Of a stretch of DNA of 64,000 nt, positions 8,514 to 17,314 are shown one piece after another. The notes beneath the pieces were generated by a model. That model had not been told where the DNA came from and did not search any database. It worked only from the letters and a program-made list of their open reading frames with translations. The DNA is taken from contig NZ_JAGHRJ010000004.1 of the NCBI RefSeq assembly GCF_017743865.1, forward strand, positions 186,001 to 250,000. The letters run 5' to 3'. The translations under genes were made by a program, and so were the position numbers. Each line of letters starts with the position of its first letter. Position 1 is the stretch's first letter. This DNA comes from Labrenzia sp. R4_2 (GTDB lineage: Bacteria; Pseudomonadota; Alphaproteobacteria; Rhizobiales; Stappiaceae).

Positions 8514-9698
8514 TCAACTTGCGAGGTCGCCATTCTGCCGCGCCCATACCAAGAGCTCGTCAGATGGCATTGGCTTCGCGATGAAATAGCCCTGAACAAC
8601 ATCGACACCCAACTCAGCAATGAGGTCCCATTCCGCCTGTGTTTCGACACCTTCAGCGACCGTGGAAAGGCCCAGCTTCTGCGCCAATGACACGCTGGAT
8701 TCGAGCATTGCGCGGGCTTCTTCGTCTTGGGGAGCGCCGTCAACGAACGCCCGGTCGATCTTCAGCTCGGTGAATGGAATGCGTTTTAACTGCTGCATTG
8801 ACGAAGCGCCGGTGCCGTAGTCGTCAATGGCAAGTCCAACGCCCTTCATCCGTAAACGCGTAAGGATCTCGAGCGGCGCTGCAACATCCTCCATGATCCG
8901 GCTTTCGGTCACCTCGATGATGACGGAATGCGGATCGATGCCTTCTTTGGCGATCGCCGCAATGACAAGATCGAACACCTCGTAACGGGTCAGGGAGTCG
9001 ACGGAAAAATTCACTGCCACCTTGATGTCGAGCCCCTCTTTTTGCCAGGTAGCTGAGGCAACCATCGCCTTCTCGAACACCTGACGCGTCATTTCGTCGA
9101 TCAGACCATTTTCTTCAATGACCGGAACAAACGCAATCGGTGGAATCAGCTTTCCATCTTCACCGCGCCAGCGGACCAATGCTTCAACACCTATCAATTT
9201 CCGGTCCGGTACTGCGACCTTCGGCTGGAAAAAGACATCTATCGTTCCGCTCTCCAACCCGGCTTTGATTGTCTCAAGCGGAAGACTTTCAATCGGTCCG
9301 CGTCTCGCAGCGGATTGTTGGGCAACGTGCTTGTCGAGCAAGACCTTCAGCGGGTCGGGTTTGATCGGCTTTTGAATGGCCCCAAGAACTTTGAGCCGAT
9401 GCGCCTCAGCAAGCTGCGTTGCTGTTTGCAGGATCCGCTTGTCCTCGCCGCTCACCAGGATAATCGCGCAGGGCGCATCCCGTTCGGCAAGGTGGCGCAG
9501 AAACTCTAGACCGTCCATGCCCGGCATGTTCAGGTCGCAGAGAATGACATCGGGCGCATGGGCTTCCACAGCGTCCAGGCCCTTGGCACCGTCCTCCGCC
9601 GACAGGACCGTGTCATATCCAATTCTGGTCAGTATCTTGGTCGTTAAGGTCGTGATGAACGGGTCATCATCGACGATCAAAACCTTGGCCATGCCCAT
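8514..9698 (-). CDS. Response regulator with receiver and EAL (c-di-GMP phosphodiesterase) domains
   Basis: This 394-residue cytoplasmic protein has a receiver domain (residues 5-120: acidic DDD at 10-12, phospho-acceptor D55 in VILCDLNMPG, K110 in IQKP) and an EAL domain (about 137-390). EAL motifs needed for c-di-GMP hydrolysis are present: EAL at 172-174, NFS, EVTES, DDYGTG (usual DDFGTG), KIDR, AEGVET and QGYFIAKP, so activity is expected. I start at ATG 9698, just after the kinase stop; the frame is open to 9743 inside the kinase gene. It is the last gene of a five-gene operon and the probable output of the hybrid kinase. Confidence 0.92.
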   Translation of the reverse strand: MGMAKVLIVDDDPFITTLTTKILTRIGYDTVLSAEDGAKGLDAVEAHAPDVILCDLNMPGMDGLEFLRHLAERDAPCAIILVSGEDKRILQTATQLAEAHRLKVLGAIQKPIKPDPLKVLLDKHVAQQSAARRGPIESLPLETIKAGLESGTIDVFFQPKVAVPDRKLIGVEALVRWRGEDGKLIPPIAFVPVIEENGLIDEMTRQVFEKAMVASATWQKEGLDIKVAVNFSVDSLTRYEVFDLVIAAIAKEGIDPHSVIIEVTESRIMEDVAAPLEILTRLRMKGVGLAIDDYGTGASSMQQLKRIPFTELKIDRAFVDGAPQDEEARAMLESSVSLAQKLGLSTVAEGVETQAEWDLIAELGVDVVQGYFIAKPMPSDELLVWARQNGDLAS

Positions 9699-9717
9699 AT
9701 CAGGGGTCCAGTTCTCG

Positions 9718-12192
9718 TCAAAGGTCGGCAATGTGGGCCGCAATCTGCTGCATTATTGGCCGAAGCTTTGGAAACTCCACGTTAATGGCGGCCCAATCGT
9801 CGGATTTTCCGGCCTTCTCTAGACTCAAACTGAGATCAGCGAGTTCATTAGCGCCGACGGCCCGCGCAGAGGACTTGAGTTTATGACCTGCCGCGCCAAC
9901 TGCAGCCGCATCTTGTGCTTCAACGGCGTCTGCAATTTCTCCAACAACATGCCAGGCAGGATCAACAAAATCAGTCAGAACCTCATGGATAGTCTCACGG
10001 TCATCGCCAAAGATCTCTTCCAACGGCGACAGGTCAATCGGCGCATGTTCGGCGGTGTTCATTGGTGAAACGACGGCGACGGCCTCACCGTCTTGGCAGC
10101 CAATTTCTGCAACCACATCAACACGATTGACCACTGCGTGCGGCAGCCAGCGCTTCAGCATGTCCTTGAGTTTTTTCATCTCAAGCGGTTTGGGTAGAAA
10201 ATCATCCATGCCGGCTTCGAGACACCGGTCGGCTTCTCCTTGCAGCGCATTTGCAGTAATTGCAATGATTGGAACCCGGGGTGATCCATTGGTCTGGTGC
10301 GCACGGAATTGCCGTGTCATTTCCAATCCGTCGAGCTTCGGCATGTGCACATCTGACAAGACAATGCCGAAACGTCCGGATCGCATCGCTGCCAGCCCAG
10401 CCTCACCGTCTTCCGCAACCTCGCATTGGTAGCCAAGAAGCCGCAACTGCCGCTGGATGACATCCTGGTTTGTCTTGTTGTCCTCAATCACCAGAACCAA
10501 TTCACCGTTTGCCATAGCTTCGTCTACGCTCGGCGCGACGCATCCGCCCGCCTCAACAGAAGGAGCATGTCTGATAGCACTGGGTGAGGCCCGGCCCATC
10601 GCTACACACAGAGCATTCAGCAAGTTTCGGCGCGTAAGTGGTGTGGCAGGCACCACAGTCGTATCCGGCAACTCAAAGGGCGTTCCGAGATCGGCCATCC
10701 GGCGTTCGATCAAAAACCGCGTCTGCTTGAGATGATCATCGGCGCGGAAACGCTCCCGGAGATCCGCTCGGGCCGTTTCCTCATACCCGAGACCCAACAA
10801 GACAGTATCGTATGGAGCTGATCTTTCATGCGCCTTAGCTGCTCTTTGAAAAAGAAGCTCCGGCTCGCTCACAAGGTCAACGGAAATGCCTGAGCAACCA
10901 AGGTACCTCTCAATGAGGGTCCACCGGGTCTGATCATCAGGCACAAGTGCCAGAACCTTCACACCCGCCAGATCATGGCCAGTTTCGACACCTGCCTCTT
11001 CTACGATCTCGTGTGTCAACGTGACTGTGAATGTGCTGCCGTCCCCTGGAACACTCTCCACGTCGATTGTTCCCCCCATCATGTCAACCAAGCGCCGCAC
11101 AATGGTCAGCCCCAGACCCGTGCCACCAAACCGGCGGGTGGTGGACACATCGGCCTGCTGAAATGGTTGGAAGAGGTTTGCTGTCTGTTCCGGGGTCATA
11201 CCGATCCCGTGATCTTGCACTTGGTAGCGGACGGTAGCTTGGCCTTCTGAAATCTCATGCAAATCGACCCGCAACGTGACCTGGCCAGCCTCAGTGAACT
11301 TCACTGCATTGCCGAGGAGATTAAACAGGATCTGGCGCAGCCGGACCTGGTCTCCTGCAACTTCGGCCGGAATCCTTGGGTCGCAATAGGCAATGAAATC
11401 CAGCCCTTTGGCACAGGCGTTCGGCCCCATGGTTTCACCAACGCCCTCCACCACATCAAGAATGGACATGGGGATCATTTCCAGATCCATCTTGCCGGCT
11501 TCAATCTTGGAGAAATCAAGGATGTCATTAATGATGGTCAGAAGCGCAAAGGCAGAGTCCCGGACAGTCGAGGCCATTTGCATCTGTTCGTCATCGAGAT
11601 CGGTATGCGTCAACAGATCAATCATGCCGACAACACCATTCATGGGCGTGCGGATTTCGTGGCTCATGGCGGCCAGAAACATGTCCTTGGCCTTGGTGGC
11701 ACTTTCGGCCTTTTCTCGTAGTTCTTCGGCACGCTTGCGGTTCGCCTCGGCCTTTTCCATCATGTCCAATGTGGCCTGACGCGCCTCCTTCAGCTCTTCC
11801 ATTTGCCGAAGCAGCTGATGCCGCGCCGCAACCCGTTCGGTGATGTCGGAATAGGTGCTGACAAACCCACCACCCGGCAACGGCCCGCCCTTGACCTCCA
11901 TGTAGCTGCCGTCCGGGCGCGCGCGTTCAAAGGCATGTTCCTCGAAACACCGCACTTTCTGCATCAAGTCCTGAACAATCTCGTCCACATTTCCAGGCCC
12001 GAACTCACCGTGCTCGGCGTCAAAACGAATGAGAGCTTCGACGCTTTGGCCTTCGAAAACCAGCTCGTCAGGGTAATGGCGCATGTCGCGGAACTTCTGG
12101 TTCCAGGCGAGAAGCTTCATCTCCTCGTCGAACACAGCAACGCCCTGGATCATGCTGGAGAGTACGCTTTCGAGCAGTCCGTCCCTGTTCAT
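9718..12192 (-). CDS. Hybrid sensor histidine kinase (PAS-HisKA-HATPase-pseudoREC-REC-HPt)
   Basis: This 824-residue protein has no clear membrane segment, so it is probably cytoplasmic. Domains in order: PAS (about 5-120), coiled coil (120-170), HisKA with H178 in [11 protein letters not shown], HATPase (N box [30 protein letters not shown]), a degenerate receiver-like stretch (about 410-530) without the Asp pocket, a true receiver ([21 protein letters not shown]), and an HPt domain with [16 protein letters not shown] phosphorelay His-Asp-His to the downstream receiver-EAL protein is expected. ATG 12192 is preferred over 12198 because AGGGAG then lies 7 nt upstream. Confidence 0.93.
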   Translation of the reverse strand: MNRDGLLESVLSSMIQGVAVFDEEMKLLAWNQKFRDMRHYPDELVFEGQSVEALIRFDAEHGEFGPGNVDEIVQDLMQKVRCFEEHAFERARPDGSYMEVKGGPLPGGGFVSTYSDITERVAARHQLLRQMEELKEARQATLDMMEKAEANRKRAEELREKAESATKAKDMFLAAMSHEIRTPMNGVVGMIDLLTHTDLDDEQMQMASTVRDSAFALLTIINDILDFSKIEAGKMDLEMIPMSILDVVEGVGETMGPNACAKGLDFIAYCDPRIPAEVAGDQVRLRQILFNLLGNAVKFTEAGQVTLRVDLHEISEGQATVRYQVQDHGIGMTPEQTANLFQPFQQADVSTTRRFGGTGLGLTIVRRLVDMMGGTIDVESVPGDGSTFTVTLTHEIVEEAGVETGHDLAGVKVLALVPDDQTRWTLIERYLGCSGISVDLVSEPELLFQRAAKAHERSAPYDTVLLGLGYEETARADLRERFRADDHLKQTRFLIERRMADLGTPFELPDTTVVPATPLTRRNLLNALCVAMGRASPSAIRHAPSVEAGGCVAPSVDEAMANGELVLVIEDNKTNQDVIQRQLRLLGYQCEVAEDGEAGLAAMRSGRFGIVLSDVHMPKLDGLEMTRQFRAHQTNGSPRVPIIAITANALQGEADRCLEAGMDDFLPKPLEMKKLKDMLKRWLPHAVVNRVDVVAEIGCQDGEAVAVVSPMNTAEHAPIDLSPLEEIFGDDRETIHEVLTDFVDPAWHVVGEIADAVEAQDAAAVGAAGHKLKSSARAVGANELADLSLSLEKAGKSDDWAAINVEFPKLRPIMQQIAAHIADL

Positions 12193-12219
12193 CCGCATGC
12201 TCCCTAATGCCCCATTCGA

Positions 12220-12951
12220 TCAATCCGTCAGGCTCAACCCAGCATGGACCCGTTCGATCAACGCCAGCGCCTGGCGTTGGCATTTGTGCTCCATCAGCCA
12301 CGTGAAAACGGCACCAGGCCCGGCTTGCCGCAGGTCTTCCGGCGCAACGATCAAAGCCAAGTCCCGGAGTTCACCGTCGATCGAAACCATCAATCTTCCA
12401 TCCGCCGCGAATTCGTTCGGCAGCGCCATCACGTGTTCGTCCACCGGCCAAGCGACATCCGTCAGGCGGCCCGCGCTGCTGCGAATAGAGATATCTGCGC
12501 CCTGTCCGGCATCCCGGCGCCATAAGGCCACAGCATCCGGCAAGGTGCACCGTGGACCGGAACTGTCGACGCTGACATGCCAGATGCTCGGCGGCACCAT
12601 GAACGCACCATCAGTGACCCTAGATGCGCCCATGACATCGGATCGCGCGTCCGGATCACCGACAAGTGCAAGGACCGCCGACCAACCCGCGGCGTCACTT
12701 TTTTGAATTGAGGACTCACTATTAGCCGCCGGTTCACCAGAGTACGGCCCCTCGAGGACCTGCATTTCACCGCTTTGGGATAGGAGAGTGAGTTTGGCGC
12801 CCTCCGGCAAGTTGATTGCCTGCCCGGTTACCAATCTCGTTCCCGGCGCGATTTCGTCTGTACCGCTCACCGCGACAACAACGATTTCCGCATGTGCTGG
12901 AAGCAACATCATCGCCAATGCTGACAGGCAAATCCAAAGTCTTTTCGCCAT
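12220..12951 (-). CDS. Exported protein of unknown function (FecR-like periplasmic protein)
   Basis: This 243-residue protein has a signal peptide (MAKRLWICLSALAMMLLPAHA, cleavage near residue 21). The mature part begins with a beta-rich segment, PGTRLVTGQAINLPEGAKLTLLSQSGEMQVLEGPYSGEP, which resembles the FecR-type fold often found beside CHASE2 cyclases. The C-terminal third is Trp/Cys-poor and helix-rich (LAPEDLRQAGPGAVFTWLMEHKCQRQALALIERV). Start by GAGGAG 5 nt before the ATG; the GTG at 12957 is less likely. It sits 27 bp from both neighbours in the operon. A periplasmic partner of the CHASE2 sensor is a reasonable guess; I do not recognise a specific function. Confidence 0.75.
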   Translation of the reverse strand: MAKRLWICLSALAMMLLPAHAEIVVVAVSGTDEIAPGTRLVTGQAINLPEGAKLTLLSQSGEMQVLEGPYSGEPAANSESSIQKSDAAGWSAVLALVGDPDARSDVMGASRVTDGAFMVPPSIWHVSVDSSGPRCTLPDAVALWRRDAGQGADISIRSSAGRLTDVAWPVDEHVMALPNEFAADGRLMVSIDGELRDLALIVAPEDLRQAGPGAVFTWLMEHKCQRQALALIERVHAGLSLTD

Positions 12952-12978
12952 CTTCACTCCTCAGGCGCTGGTGAAGCG

Positions 12979-14931
12979 TCACTTCTCCGACAAGACAACC
13001 TTCGTGCCAGACAGCCCTTTTTCCAACCGGGCTAAATGAAACCGGGACGGCCCGTCATCTGACTTGATAGTCAAAACCCGTTCAAAAAGGGTTTTTGCAA
13101 CCTCTGAATCTTCGTTCAGCTGATCGTAAGCAGCGATGTAATCCTTAAACCAGATTTCCTCGGAAACGCTTTTGGGACTTGGTTCGAAACAGCCAAGGGT
13201 CTGCTGCCGCCCCTTCAGAACAACTTCGCCGAGGGGCCGGAAGACAAAATCAGTACTCCCGTCAAGCCGGTCCAGAACAGTCTGACTAACGCAGATGCGA
13301 GAGCCAAGATATTTATTGGCGCCTTCCAATCGTGCCGCTGTGTTCACCGTATCTCCAATCCCGGTGTAATCGAAGAAACGGTGACCACCGAAATTCCCGA
13401 TCACCGCATCGCCGCAATGCGCCCCGATGCGGGTCACGCCCAGCGACACACCCTGGTCCAACAAGGATTTCCGATACCGCTCCGCGGTCTGATCCAGCTC
13501 GACAGCGAGGGCGACCGCCTTCGTTGCTTGCCCCGGATCATCTTCGGGTGCCCCCAGGAAACAGACCACCGCGTCGCCGATTAGCTTGTCGAGCGTTGCC
13601 CCATGACGGAAGACAACGTCACAGACTTCATCCAGATATCCATTCAGGATTTCAGCGACATGATCCGGCGGCAATTCCTCTGAAAGGGTCGTGAACCCAG
13701 CCAGGTCGGTAAAAACATACGTGACCAAGCGCTTCTCGCCGCCCAAGGCAAGTTCAACCTCACCCGTCGACAAACGTCTGACCACTTCCGGACTGACGTA
13801 TTTCTCAAAAGCCGACACAACGAACGCACGCTCCAGCCGGTCATGCCGCCATCGCACAAGAGCCAGCAGGAAAACACTTGCCGATGCTGCGGTCACAGGG
13901 CCGAGAACCGGGAGCAAAGCGGTCCCCGCCTGCATCAGTCCCCAAGCCGCCACCCCATAAAAACTGAGGCAAATCACGAAACCTGTGAAAAACACCTTTG
14001 GCTGCCTGAAGATTGTAAAAACAACGGCCGACACACCGGCGAAAAGGACGAGCAACCCAATTGACTGCGCAAAGGTTGGAACCGCAAGCGCGCGTCCGGA
14101 CAACAATTGCGCCAGCACATGAGCATGGATCTCTATGCCTGGCAGGTCCCCAGCCTCGACACCCTGAAGGGAGGCCAAAGGCGTCGCATGGCGGTCCGTG
14201 CCCGGAAGATCCGTTCCAATCAGCACATATTTGCCGGAAAACCAGTCTTGAGGAAGAAAGGCAACGGTATGGGCGGGGTAGTGCGGGAACGGCCCCGCCT
14301 CATCAGCCGAAAGCGTGGGGTACAGGATCCGGCTGTCAAAAGGCGTCTTTTCAAAACGCTGATTTGCAAGCGCTTCGGTGAATAGCGGTGTCTCACCATC
14401 GTTGACCGGCAGATGCCGCAGATTGCCATCTGCATCGTCTCTCTGCAAAATCACAGACCCCGGTTGCCGGCGTTCCACCACGGACGCCAAATAAGCAGCT
14501 TGTTTTTCCGTCAGAAGACTGGCGGGAACGGTCGCCAGCACAACAGGGGCCTTAAGGTCATCGAGCACCCGAAACAGTCGGGCGTCTTTTTCCGGTTCGC
14601 TCGGACTGTCCAGCAATACATCAACACCGATCCCGACCGGTTTGGCCGCGTCGAGTGTGACCAAAAGTTCAGCCAAAAACCCGCGGTCAATCGGCGAGCG
14701 GTAAGGGAAAGAAGCCAACGTATCTTCTGTGATCGTAACAATCACAATATCCGTGTCGGAGACTTGCTCGCTGGGCATGAGCTCCAAGACGGCAAGGTCG
14801 CCAACGATCGGGTCAAGCCGGCTGGCAACCGGTATTGCAATCAGCACTGCAAGCAGCGCTGCGCAAACTGCACTGCCCCAGCGCACAAGAACACTGGTTT
14901 CAGGTCTGCCAGGCGGCGACGAGGTTGTCAT
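12979..14931 (-). CDS. CHASE2-domain class III adenylate/guanylate cyclase
   Basis: This 650-residue membrane protein has an N-terminal helix (about 17-38), an extracytoplasmic CHASE2 sensor (about 40-285), three hydrophobic segments (288-308, 312-332, 338-360) and a class III cyclase domain (about 400-580). Metal ligands D409 (VFTDLAGFT) and D453 (IGDAVV), base-specifying K449 and T523, and transition-state N530 and R534 (VNTAARLE) are all present, so it should be active; K plus T suggests ATP. The last 65 residues look like a short helical repeat. The ligand sensed by CHASE2 is unknown. Confidence 0.92.
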   Translation of the reverse strand: MTTSSPPGRPETSVLVRWGSAVCAALLAVLIAIPVASRLDPIVGDLAVLELMPSEQVSDTDIVIVTITEDTLASFPYRSPIDRGFLAELLVTLDAAKPVGIGVDVLLDSPSEPEKDARLFRVLDDLKAPVVLATVPASLLTEKQAAYLASVVERRQPGSVILQRDDADGNLRHLPVNDGETPLFTEALANQRFEKTPFDSRILYPTLSADEAGPFPHYPAHTVAFLPQDWFSGKYVLIGTDLPGTDRHATPLASLQGVEAGDLPGIEIHAHVLAQLLSGRALAVPTFAQSIGLLVLFAGVSAVVFTIFRQPKVFFTGFVICLSFYGVAAWGLMQAGTALLPVLGPVTAASASVFLLALVRWRHDRLERAFVVSAFEKYVSPEVVRRLSTGEVELALGGEKRLVTYVFTDLAGFTTLSEELPPDHVAEILNGYLDEVCDVVFRHGATLDKLIGDAVVCFLGAPEDDPGQATKAVALAVELDQTAERYRKSLLDQGVSLGVTRIGAHCGDAVIGNFGGHRFFDYTGIGDTVNTAARLEGANKYLGSRICVSQTVLDRLDGSTDFVFRPLGEVVLKGRQQTLGCFEPSPKSVSEEIWFKDYIAAYDQLNEDSEVAKTLFERVLTIKSDDGPSRFHLARLEKGLSGTKVVLSEK

Positions 14932-14976
14932 CGCGGGCTGCCAAATGTGTTTTGCCCGTCGACAGCTGAGAACACC

Positions 14977-17157
14977 TTAGTTCGGTGCATCAAATCGTTG
15001 GACTTCTGATTGCGTGCCATCGGCATAAGTCAACTGCACAGAAATGAACTGCGTCGGCTTCGGAATGGTCGCATGAACGGTCGACCCAGGCCCACTGGAA
15101 GGGATTGCGTGCGGATTGTCGGGATCGCAGGCACCGATCTCAAACGTCTGATCCGGCGCATCCGTATCCAATCCATAACGCACTTCATCAATGGCGCACC
15201 GGTAACTGATCAAATGGGTGAAATAGACCAGCCGCTTGCCGTCATAGTCCCGGTAGCTGAGCCAACCATTCGGCATCCTTTCCAAGATATCTTTTTGCCC
15301 TGCGATGAGGGCCAGGCCCGGACTGAACTTGATCTGGAACGGTCCCTGTTCTTCGCCGCGAATGTCGGTGTATTTGACCGAAATATCCATTTCGCCAGCA
15401 TTGCCCGGCAGCTCGATCATCGGATAAGCGATCGGCCGCCCGGTCGTTGGATCCATGGAGTTCGCCATAAAGCCAGTCGATTTGAAATCCTGATCCGGCA
15501 GTTTGACGAAGATCTCTTGCGTGCGGTCGGCGATCGCCAGATTGATCATCCAACCCTGATTGCTGCGCATGGCATTGATTTTGACCGGATTGCTGAGGGC
15601 GGCGGTGTTCATGACCGACAAAGCGGCCAAGCGTGTCTTGGCATCTTCCTGCCATTGGGCCGCCATCTGCTGGTCGATGAAGTACCTCAGGAACCGTCCT
15701 TCATCGACGCGTTCCTGAAATTTCTGCAACAGCTCCAGTTCCTGCGTCTTGTCGGCGAGCGATTGCTGACCAACTCGCGCCGCAGAAAAATCCTGGCTCA
15801 GAGCGTAGTAGGCCGGGGTGAAATCCGGATACGCATCAATGAATGTGGCGAGCCGACGAACGCGTTCCTCGCGCTCTTCCAGCAAGATTTCGGCAAAGAG
15901 TGTTGTCGGGTCGCGCCGGCCTTGCGAAAAGGCATTATAGACTTCGCGCGCGCCTGCCCGCCCCTCCTGGATTTTCAAAACCGACTGGAATCGGACATGC
16001 GGATCGACTTGCGGTTCGCCGAACGCAAAATACTTCAGATAATCCTGACGTGCTTTGGGATAATCGCCTTTGATCTCCCGCAGACGCGCATTGGCGTAAA
16101 ACTCATGCGGACGCTGCGGATTTTCGACCAGCAACGACCGGGTCTGGATCTTGGCAAATAGCTGCTCGATGTCTCCAGATGCCCCTGAGCCAATTTGGGC
16201 AAGCCTTGCCTTGGCAAGTTCGGAGAACGCCCCTTGGGGGAACCGGTCCAGATAGGCCTGGATCTGCTGGCGATCATCGGAGTCTTTGACATCGTTCCAG
16301 AACTGCAGTTCGACTTGAATAGCATCAGCATTGAGAGGCGCTGCCGATTGTGCCCCGGTGTCCTGCGTTGCTCCGCCAGGCAGTAGAACAATATCTTGTG
16401 TCAAAGAGGAATGGTCCCAGGGCACCTGTTCGCCGCCAGTTGCCTCGACCACTTGCTGGCGAACGCGCTTGAAGACCGTTTCAATCGACGCGCCAGGCAC
16501 AAGCATTTCACGGGCAATTGCAGCGGTGTAAGGGCTGTTCAATCCAGCTCCGTCTGTCGCGGTGCTGCCAGGGGCTGTTGCAAAGGAAATGAAGCTTCCG
16601 CGCGGTGTGCTGGTCAGAAGGGAGAAACCACCGGCGGTCCCGCCCGCAGAGCGTGTCAGAGCTGTGTTGCGGCACGCATCCAGGATGACGATGTTGGCGC
16701 CTTCATGTGAGCTCTCAACTGCGGTGAGCACCCAGTCAACCGAAAGAGCCTCAAACTCGGCATCAACTTCATCCCGCAAATCCGCTTCAAGCGGCGCTAG
16801 ATAGTTCTTTCCACCTGCTTCAAATCCGTGCCCCGAATAGTAGAACGCCGACAAGGAGCCCTTCGGCGCTGCTTTCAGCTTGTCAGAAAAATCCCGGACC
16901 GACCGTTTCATGGTGCGCAAGTTGGCATTCAGCACGAGCTCGACGGAAAAGCCAGCGGATCTGAGACTATCCGCAACCAGAGCGGCATCGTTTGCCGGGT
17001 TTTTCAACGCAGTCAGTGTCTTACTGTCATAATCGGCATTACCAATGACTAGGGCGTGCCGTTCACTTGCAACTGCAGAACCGCATATGGTCAGAATAAG
17101 CACAAACGCCAGAAACATGGTGTTTTTGAAAAGACTTCCCGGCAATGTCTGGGCCAT
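14977..17157 (-). CDS. Exported caspase-family (C14-type) protease with TPR-like repeats
   Basis: This 726-residue protein has a signal sequence or anchor (FLAFVLILTICGSAVA, residues 15-30) followed at once by a caspase p20-like domain (33-260): HALVIGNADYD, catalytic H110 in FYYSGHGFE, and catalytic C162 in VILDACRN. The dyad is intact. Next come the linker found in many bacterial caspase proteins (FWNDVKDSDDRQQIQAYLDRFP), TPR-like helices (about 320-530) and a beta-rich C-terminal domain of about 190 residues. The mature protein should lie in the periplasm. A good ribosome site (GGAGG) precedes the ATG. It is the first gene of the signalling operon, and its substrate is unknown. Confidence 0.9.
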   Translation of the reverse strand: MAQTLPGSLFKNTMFLAFVLILTICGSAVASERHALVIGNADYDSKTLTALKNPANDAALVADSLRSAGFSVELVLNANLRTMKRSVRDFSDKLKAAPKGSLSAFYYSGHGFEAGGKNYLAPLEADLRDEVDAEFEALSVDWVLTAVESSHEGANIVILDACRNTALTRSAGGTAGGFSLLTSTPRGSFISFATAPGSTATDGAGLNSPYTAAIAREMLVPGASIETVFKRVRQQVVEATGGEQVPWDHSSLTQDIVLLPGGATQDTGAQSAAPLNADAIQVELQFWNDVKDSDDRQQIQAYLDRFPQGAFSELAKARLAQIGSGASGDIEQLFAKIQTRSLLVENPQRPHEFYANARLREIKGDYPKARQDYLKYFAFGEPQVDPHVRFQSVLKIQEGRAGAREVYNAFSQGRRDPTTLFAEILLEEREERVRRLATFIDAYPDFTPAYYALSQDFSAARVGQQSLADKTQELELLQKFQERVDEGRFLRYFIDQQMAAQWQEDAKTRLAALSVMNTAALSNPVKINAMRSNQGWMINLAIADRTQEIFVKLPDQDFKSTGFMANSMDPTTGRPIAYPMIELPGNAGEMDISVKYTDIRGEEQGPFQIKFSPGLALIAGQKDILERMPNGWLSYRDYDGKRLVYFTHLISYRCAIDEVRYGLDTDAPDQTFEIGACDPDNPHAIPSSGPGSTVHATIPKPTQFISVQLTYADGTQSEVQRFDAPN

Positions 17158-17314
17158 CTCACGCCTCCGTTGACGGATATGTTCCGATAATTTGATATGA
17201 GAAAGAACGTAACGTCAATTGTAGGCGCCTGCAGTGCCCGACCTTTTTAAAAATCGACATCAACCGACCCGCCAACTGTGTTGAGCCGACAGCTCATGCC
17301 TTTATCTCAGGACT
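17158..17314. other. Intergenic region upstream of the caspase operon
   Basis: These 157 bp separate the leftward caspase operon from the end of the leftward glycosyltransferase gene. They must carry the caspase operon promoter unless there is read-through from the polysaccharide genes. I see an AT-rich patch (TTTTTAAAAA near 17245) but no convincing terminator hairpin, so read-through from the polysaccharide operon is possible. Confidence 0.4.

Noticed and set aside
15010..16161. 383-residue open frame on the plus strand inside the caspase gene
   Set aside because: It is the antisense shadow of a well supported coding region, has no ribosome site and no recognisable family, and is rich in Arg/His/Ile typical of shadow frames.
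14977..17157. The caspase gene as part of an antiphage or toxin-antitoxin system
   Set aside because: The protein is exported, no effector, reverse transcriptase, gasdermin or nuclease gene is adjacent, and neighbours are signalling genes; defence is not supported.
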